Origin: Symbiodinium natans
Taxonomy: Eukaryota > Sar > Dinophyceae > Suessiales > Symbiodiniaceae
Assembly (NCBI GenBank): GCA_905221605.1
Contig: CAJNDS010002568.1
Location: forward strand, 75,001-139,000
Length of the DNA: 64,000 nucleotides
Reading direction: 5' to 3'
A program made the position numbers and the translations under genes. The notes below the pieces were generated by a model. It saw only the letters and a program-made list of their open reading frames with translations, was not told the DNA's origin and did not search any database. Positions 24,701 to 33,700 of the stretch are shown one piece after another. Position 1 is the first letter of the stretch. Each line of letters begins with the position of its first letter.

Positions 24701-27700
24701 ATCGGAATAAGCATCATGGTAAGCAGAAACTAGGAATACTAACAGAAACAATAGGAATAGTAGCAAGGCAAAGAATGCATACTACAATCATCTTTTTTTG
24801 ACTGCCGACAATCGAAAGCTCCAAAAAACAGCATAATCAATGCCATGATTTGCGTATCTAGTCCCCGCAAAAGGCCCATAATTACCCTAAGGGCCCATAT
24901 ACCTACACACTATATACTTGGGCTCTGTAAAGCTATATACTACAGCAGAGGATATCCAAACAACGACCCCAGCCGCCGATGGCTTTGATCTTCTTCTGCT
25001 GATAGTAGTCGGTGAGGACGCCTCACTCGCGCGCCGAGGGCCGGGAGTGTGTTGTTGTTTAGGGATAAGGGTCTCAGGTTTAGGGTTTAGGCTTAAGGTC
25101 TTCTAGCGTTTGCAGGGTTCAGGGGTTCAGGGGTTCAGGGCTTGGTACAAAACTACTGTTATTGTGTTTGCTTCTGGGCTCTTTTCCCTTCAACAACAGG
25201 GTTTTTGGGGTTGACATCTTCGCTTGCAGATTGCTGTTTGTGATTTTGCTCCACCGTCTCGGATACCCCTAAACCGAAAAACCCTACACCCTAAGCCCTA
25301 AGCCCTTACATCCAGAGTTAGACCTAGAACTTGCTAGTTATGGGCGCGTCCGTACACCAACAAAACGTACCTTCTCAGGAACGCCGACCGGGGGTCTAGA
25401 CCTCTCTGTAAGTCTGGGTGGTGTAGGGTTTAGGGTTTGGGGTTTAGGGTTCAGGTTTAGGGTTTTGGGGTTGAGGGTTTAGGGTTCGTCTTGGTTGGTC
25501 TCTCTACTACATAGAACGATTTCCTGTGGTCCACCACAAAGAAACGGATGTGTAAGTTTGGATCAAACAACCATCCTATATACACCCTCAAACCGAAGCC
25601 AATTTTGAGCCCCCCGCACACAGAGTTTAGGGTTTGATTATAGGGTTTCGGGTTTAGGGCTCCGAGAAAAAACAACTGCCACCTTCACTTGCCTGCACTT
25701 AGAAGGGTAGCCATATATGTCTGTAGCTGCCTTACCAGGGACAAAGTTCAGGAAACCTGAGACCCTGAAATTCCTTCTGTCTCCCAGCTTGTGTGGGAGT
25801 CCCACCTCTGAGATGTATAACAATGCAACCAAAACCTTCGAAAAACCCTAAACCCTAAACCCTAAACCCTAAACCCTACACCCTAAACCCTAAACCCTAA
25901 ACCCTACATAGAGGCCGCCTGCGCAGGCAAGGCAAAAACCCAGCGGGAGAAAACACCCTTGCCGCGGCCCAGAGAGGCTGATCATGAACCCTAAACCCTA
26001 AACCCTAAACCCTAAACCCTAAACCCTAAACCCTAAACCCTAAACCCTAAACCCGAAAGGGGCCTTAAGACGAGAGGAACGCTGGAGGACCCGCCGGAAC
26101 AAACTTCCATTTGCGACCTGAGAGTTTAAGAGGTGTGTACGGCAAACCTGCGCGAGGAGAAACGCAGTAAGGAGCTTGGAAGCTGCACCCCTTCCAAGCT
26201 CTGGCTGAACTCATGGCCGAGGGTCAAGGTCTGTAGGCTGCTGGGAAACTGCACCCCTTCCAAGCTCTGGTTGAAACAATGGCCGAAGGTCAAGGTCTGT
26301 AGGCCGCTGGGAAGCTGCACCCCTTCCAAGCTCTGGTCGAAATCACTGCCGAAGGTCAAGGTCTGTAGGGCGCTGGGAAGCTGTGCCCCTGCCAAGCTCT
26401 GGTTGAAGAGATCGCCGAAGGTTAAGGTCTGTAGGCCGCTGGGAAGCTGCACCCCTTCCAAACTCTGGTCGAACTCAAAGCCGAAGGTCAAGGTCTGTAG
26501 GCCGCTGGGAAGCTGCACCCTTTCCAAGCTCTGGCTGAACTCATAGCCGAGGGTCAAGGTCTGTAGGCTGCTGGGCAGGTGCACCCCTTCCAAGCTCTGG
26601 ACAAACTTGTAGCCGAAGGTCAAGGTCTGTAGGCCGCTGGGAAGCTGTGCCCCTGCCAAGCTCTGGTTGAAACAATGGCCGAAGGTCAAGGTCTGCAGGC
26701 CGCTGGGAAGCTGCACCCCTTCCAAACTTTGGTTGAACAAACGGCCGAAGGTCAAGGTCTGCAGGCCGCGGGGCAGCTGCACACCTTCCAAGCTCTGGTT
26801 GAAACGATAGCCGAAAGTCAAGGCCTGTAGGCCGCTGGGAAGCTGCACCCCTTCCAAACTCTGGTTGAAACAATGGCCGAAGGTCAAGGTCTGTAGGTCG
26901 CTGGGAAGCTGCACCCTTTCCAAGCTCTGGCTGAACTCATGGCCGAGGGTCAAGGTCTGTAGGCTGCTGGGAAACTGCACCCCTTCCAAGCTCTGGTTGA
27001 AATCATTGCCGAACGTCAACGTCTGTAGGCCGCTGGGAAGCTGCACCCCGTCCAAAGTCTGGTTGAACTCATAGCCGAAGGTCAAGGTCTGTAGGCCGCT
27101 GGGAAGATGCACTCCTTCCAAGCTCTGGTTGAAATAAGGGCCGAAGGTCAAGGTCTGCAGGCCGCTGGGAAGCTGCACCCCTTGCAAGCACTGGTCATGA
27201 CCGAAGGTCAAGGCCAGTAGGCCGCTGGGAAGCTGCACACCTTCCAAGCTCTGGTTGAATTTATCGCCGAATGTCAAGGTCTGTAGGCAGCTGGGAAGCT
27301 GCACCCCTCCCAAGCTCTGGTCGAAGGTGACGCCGAAGATCAGGGTCTGTAGGTCACAGGGAAGCTGCACCCCTGCCAAGCTCTGGTTGAAACAATGGCC
27401 GAAGGTCAAGGTCTGTAGGCCGCTGGGAAACTGCACCCCTTTCAAGTTCTGATTGAAATTATGACCGAAAGTCAAGGTCTGTAGGCCGCTGGGCAGGTGC
27501 ACCCCTTCCAAGCTCTGGTTGAAACGATGGCTGAAGGTCAAGGTCTGCAGGCCGCTGGGAAGCTGCACCCCTTCCAAGCTCTGGTTGAACTCATAGCCGA
27601 AGGTCAAGGTCTGTAGGCCGCTGGGAAGCTGCACACCTTCCAAGCTCTGGTTGAAACAATGGTCGAAGGTCAAGGTCTGTAGGCCGCTGGGAAGCTGTGC

Positions 27701-30700
27701 CCCTGCCAAGCTCTGGTGGAAGAGATCGCCGAAGGTTAACGTCTGCAGGCCGCCGGGAAGCTGCACACCTTCCAAGGTCTGCTTGAAACCATAGCCGAGG
27801 GTCAAGGTCTGTAGGCCGCAGGGAAGCCGCACCCCTGCCAAACTCTGGTTGAATTCACGGCCGAAGGTCAAGGCAACTGCGACATCCATGGCATCCGTGT
27901 CTTGATCCCCTGTCCTCTCTAATGCCCGCTTTATGCTGCGTGCCGCGCAGCCTGCGCCACATTTCCGCACCACATATGTCAGCTCTTGGTTTTGAGTTTG
28001 TCGCAGCAGCGGCTGGTGCAGTTCGAGGAGACGCTCGCCCGAAGTCAACACGATTGACCCTGCGGAAAGGCCAACACTTCCTGCGACCCGTCTCCGCACA
28101 TCCAGCCCCGTTTCCGCATCGTCCACATGAAGCTCAAATGTCGACCCGGCAACACTGTGGATGGTCAACGGCCACATGCTGGCGTTTCCGCAGCGACAAG
28201 ACTAGACGAAGAATGGCATCAGTTCACTTACGATTTCTTAACAGAGAAATTTCAGAGAATTCGGGAAGTATCTAACTCCAGACTTCAACGCGGCTTAAGA
28301 CAGTGACTAAATAAACACGTGCACATGGACTCTTTGGGATTCAAGCCGCGTGGTGAAGGGCGGCAGAGAGCTCTTAGAATGTCAGAATCCGAACCTCGAA
28401 CCCTAAACCCAAGTAGCCACCTCGGGTCCCTCCGGGAAACTCCTGGCGGGGTTAGGGTTTCGGAGTGAAGGTCTGGGAGTCAAGGCCTTCAGAAGCAGGT
28501 GCGGTCGGCCTGACTGAGCCCCCTGGCCCCAAAATCGGACCACTTTGGAATGCTGTACTCCCCTTAGAACCTTAATAAAAAATAATATCAATATCTCATT
28601 GGGTTTTATATAAACAAAAACATTAAAAAATATTTCCCAAGGAGGATATAGAATGTAAGACCCTGTTAGTGGATGAGGTCGGAAGTGGTTGACCAATATG
28701 CCAGTACCCATATTGGTCCTTGCAGGGTGAGAGACGTTGCGTTTCTGAAGTCTTGCTGCACTCAGAGATTGACCCTAAACCCTAAACCCTAAACCCTAAA
28801 CCCTAAACCCTAAACCCTAAACCCTAGGGAGTCTGAACCCCCATGATCCAGGCGAGCCACCCCACTGAGCCCGGACGAGATCGCAGGCTTGTGGGTGGGT
28901 GCACCCCGATTTCGGCGCGTAGCCTCGGATCAATTGAGTTGAGTGTTTAGGGTTTAGGGTTTAGGTTTAGGGTTTAGGGTTTAGGGTTCAGGGTTCAGGG
29001 TTCAGAGTTCAGGGTTTAGGGTTTAGGGTTTAGGGTTTACTTGTTTTGGGCAGCTTCTGGCGGGGCGGGGCTTTCATGGGAGGGGTTTAGGGCTTGTTTT
29101 TTTGGGGCTTGTTGGGGGTTAAGTTGGGATGTGAATGAGGATTCCCTATTGAGGACGGTTAGTAACTGTTAGTATAAGGGGGAACATCCCAAGGTTCAGT
29201 TGGGTGTCTGGTGAGAGAGAGGGAAAGCTGAGTGAAAGCTGCCCTAAACCCTAAACCCTAAACCCTAAACCCTAAACCCTAAACCCTAAACCCTGAACCC
29301 TGAACCCTGAACCCTGAGTGCTTGGGATTCGGGGCTTCGAGTGCCTTGTCCTTGTTTGGGCTGAGTGCATGTGCACGGTGGGGCCTCATTTGGGGGGTTA
29401 CACATATAGGGGACCCCTAAAACAGCCCCCCCCCCCCCCCCCCCCCCCTAAACAGGAGGCTTCCCTTATACTAAGAACCTCAATAAGGTACCCTAATTTG
29501 GGAACCACCATTTACCTTTTGTCAGCATCCCAAACAACTCCAGGACTCAAAATTTTGGCATCTCACTCAACAGTTTTTCTGTCCCCTAAACAGGCCTGAA
29601 AACAAGATGAGACTTTGGGGTTCTACCTGGGACCCCTTAAGGTTGTAGCCTTGGGTCTCGGGGTATATTAAGGGGAAGAGTCTCAAGTACTCATGAAACT
29701 GGGTGCAGAAGCTTTAGGGGTACAACCTTAGGGGTACAAGTCTGAATGTCGGAATTCCTTAAGAGACCATGACGCCGACCCTCCAGCCGAGGGAAACCCT
29801 TAGCTGGTACCTAACCAGGAACCCAAGCATAAACATATGCTTAGCTGTTTCTTGGGAATTAAAGTGCCCAAAAATGTTAAAAACAAAAAAACAAAAAAAA
29901 ACAAAAAGCTCCAAGTATCCCTAAGAGGTGCAGAGCACCCCAATGCACGCACATGCCCCACCCCCGCGATTGGCTTGGGTTTGTTGGGTAATTACAGCTT
30001 GTCCCAACGCCGGCTGTGCCACAGAAGGCTAAGTAAACGAAAGCCCTGAACCCTATAAACACTAAACCCTAAACCCTAAACCCTAAACCCTAAACACTAA
30101 ACCCTAAACCCTAAACACTAAACCCTAACCATCCGAGCTTTAGGGTTATATGGCTTTAGGCATAAGGCCCGAAAGGCCCACCTGAAGTCTGAAAGCTAAG
30201 CCCCTTCAACCCTGACGCCAGCCCCCTAAACCCTAAACCATAAACCCTAACCCCCCTAACCCCCCTAACCCCGAACCCCTAAACCCTAAACCCTAAACCC
30301 TAAACCCCCTAAACCCTCAACCGCAGCATGCGAGCAGCATGACGACTCAGAAGGGCTTTTATGTGTTCCATCTTCGCCCGGGCAAGGAGGGAAGTGGATG
30401 AGCACCTTGGCCCATGGCCATGCCGCGTTAAAATAAGGGAAGGAGGGAGGTTTAGGGTTTAGGGTTTAGGGTTTAGGGTTTAGGGTTTAGGGTTTAGGGT
30501 TTAGGGTTTAGGGTTGAGGGTTGAGGGTTTAGGGTTTAGGGTTACTAAAAGGCCCTTTAAAGTGCTGTTTCTCTTTTTTAACAACGTATTATTCTTCCCT
30601 GGGCTGTTTTTCACAAAACAATAGTGAATCCGCGGGCATAGTATAAATTTAAGACAGCGAGCCCGCGCTTACACAAAGTTAAAGGACTGTTCTTCTGATA

Positions 30701-33700
30701 GCCGTAAAATACGGGCTAGTAAATTAGCATTACAATCCCGTGAAGAGAGTCCGTTTCACTCATTCGCATATTCCCTGGGCGCTGAAGAGGAGAATGAGCA
30801 AACAGCTTCCAACAACCATTGTTAATCAAACTGATGCGTCTAGAAGATTAGAAGTCCCCATGAAGAAGAACGAAGAGTGAACAAAACAGTTGCCCTAAAC
30901 CCTAAACCCAAAACCCTAAACCCTCAACCCTAAACCCTAAACCAATAGGTGCCATGTGTGCTCGCGAAACCCAACTACAGACCTCATATGACTCCGAAAC
31001 CCTGGAACAAACCTCCCCTTCTGACTCCTAGAACTAAAGCCCTAAACCCTGAACCCTAAACCCACTTCTGCTGGTATTAAACCCTGAACCCTAAACCCTG
31101 AAGCCGAAACCCGAAACCCGAAACCATAAACAAACAAGCTCTGAGAAGAGGGCCATGTCCAGGTAGGACAAGTTCAGCTGCTGCAGGTCCATCTCCTTGG
31201 CTTGGGTTTCGGGTTTAGGGTTTCGGGTTTTAGGGTTTTAGGGTTTTAGGGTTTTAGGGTTTTAGGGTTTGAGCGTTTTAGCGTTTAGTGGTTTAGGGGT
31301 TGATAGGATTTTAGGGTTTCAAGGTTGGGGTTTTAGGGCTTTAGGGTTTCAGGCGTTTAGGGTTTAGGGTTTACAGGGTTTATGAAGAGTGTGAACGAAT
31401 TGGGACCTGCAGGCAAGCGTGTTCGTCTGCTTTTGAGCACCTCCCCGGGGCTTGTGGGGTGGGTTGGGTTTAGGGGCTTCCTTGGAGGTTTGGGGTACTT
31501 GGTAACCCATTATAGTTATCGCCCACACAAAAGCCCCTTAAGTACCCAACCAAGTAGGGTTATAATTGGGTTCTAAGTGCAGCTATAATTGGGGTACTAA
31601 GTACGGGTTCACAGGGTTTGGTTTAGGACGAGGCGCCCGGGGCATGCTTCAGCGAAGCTCTCAACTCGAAAACTTGCCTGCCTAGGACACTGATTGCTGT
31701 GCAAGCCTTCCGAAAGCCTGACGTTTGCCTTTGCACATTAGGGTTTAGGGTTTAGGGGCTATATACTCGAGCTTCCACACACTAACTGTACACCGACAGC
31801 CCCGTGACATAGCTGCGAAGAACATCCGAAAACCCCAGGCGCAAACCATCAACCCTAGACCCTAAGCCCTAAACTCTAAACCCTAAACCCTAAACCAAGA
31901 AACCCTAAGAAGGTGATTCAACGTGGCGAGCGTAGCGGAGAAGATTCGGCGGAAGCCGGAGGGTTGAGGGTTCAGGGTTTCATTAGGGTTGAGGGTTTAC
32001 GGTTTCGTTAGGGCTTTGCCCATATCGTATGTACTTGGGCCCCTTACAGAGGGGTCCCTATATAGTAGCTTTAGGGCCCAAGTATATACTATGTAGGTGC
32101 ATGGGCCCTTAGGGACATAAGCCACCCCCCCCCCACCCCCTCTCCCCGACTAACCGTCCAACCCTAAACCCTAAACCCGAAACCCTAAACCATAACCCTC
32201 GAAGCGGCAATCTTGTCCACTGTCTGGGTCTTGCAGACATCCACGCTCACGCCGCTGCTGTTCTGGATGCCGCAGCCTGGGACCTCGTGCAACCCTAAAT
32301 CCTACATCCTAAGCCCTGAAGTAATCTAACCCCCATACATACCTTAACCCTAAACCCCAAACCCAAAACCCTAAACCCTAAACCCTATACCTAACCCCCA
32401 GATAAGCCCTAAATAACCCCTACACCAGGCCCTGAAGCGCTTCAACTCTGACAAGTCTATTCAAGATGACCCCCAACAAAACCCTCCCCTCCCTCCCTCC
32501 CCCCAACCCCTACATGTCTGGCACCTTTTAAGTTAGGGTTCAGGGTTTAGGGTTCTCTGGGCCCCTCCCCCTCCCCCCGCAGCAACTGAAACTAGAGCCG
32601 CCTAAACCTTTTTTTTCCATCTGGGCTGAGTGGGGAATGCCAGAAAAGCAGCAGCATGCACAACCTGATCAGCTCTGCTGGCTGACACGACGCACTCACG
32701 GTTACATACACGACTGGGACGCTCTCAAACATGACAACAACGCGAGACTGCGAAACCCTGAACCCTCCGAGGATTTTTTTGGGGTTTAGGGTATTGAATT
32801 TAGGGTTTTGGGGGCGCAAGGCACGTCCACGAATCCCCAAGGGTTTCCGAACCCTAAACCCTCAACCCTAACCGCTAAACCCTAAACCCTAAACCCTAAA
32901 GCCTAAACCCTAAACCCTAAACCCTAACCTCTGCCCTGCCTTAGTGGTGACGAAGATGGAATGGCGCGGTTTGCCCGACCGCTTGAGGCCTTTGCCCACA
33001 CCGACCTGACACTCATGAACTGGGTTTAGGGTTTAGGGTTTAGGGTTTAGGTTTTAGGGTTTAGGGATTAGGGATTAGGGTTTAGGGTTCAGTGTTTAGG
33101 GTTTAGGGTTTAGAGTTTAGGGTTTAGAGTTTAGGGTTTAGGCTTACTTGGAGGTTCATGGGCACTTATAACCCCAATTACAACTGTACTTATCAACCCC
33201 CTAAGTCCCCCAAGTAGGTTATAAGTAGACTTAGAAGTGGGGTTATAAGTGCCCATGAGTCGGACGAGGGGTAAGAACTCAGATGCAAGGTCTTGTAGTT
33301 GAGGGTTGTCAAGCTTAAAGCGAGTGCTTGTCGCTGGACTGCTTGGGGTTTCCAGACTCATTGTGTGGCAACTTACTTGGAGGTTCATGGTACTTAGTAA
33401 CCCAATCATAACTGTACTTATCACCCAATTATAGCCCTCTTGGGGTACTTTAACGGGCTTAAATGTGGTTACAACTGCACTTGTAATGGGTTCCTAATAC
33501 TAAGTACCGTGAACCTCCAAGTAGCTGCCCTCATTCACAGCGTGAGCCTCGCCTGGTTGTCGTAGTCGTACGCGGTGTCAATGTGCGAGAACCCAGAATT
33601 CAACGCATCTACCACCACCTGCTCCGCCACAGAGTCGTTGTACTGCCAAGTTCCTGGTGGAAGCTCAAGCAGGAGGGGCAACCCTATTTGACACCCTTTG

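Noticed and set aside
33259-33374. ATG-led block MSLETPSSPATSTRFKLDNP as AKR first exon
   Set aside because: Exons 33653-33553 and 33005-32940 join directly in frame (DNQ|VGVG), so this block is intronic.
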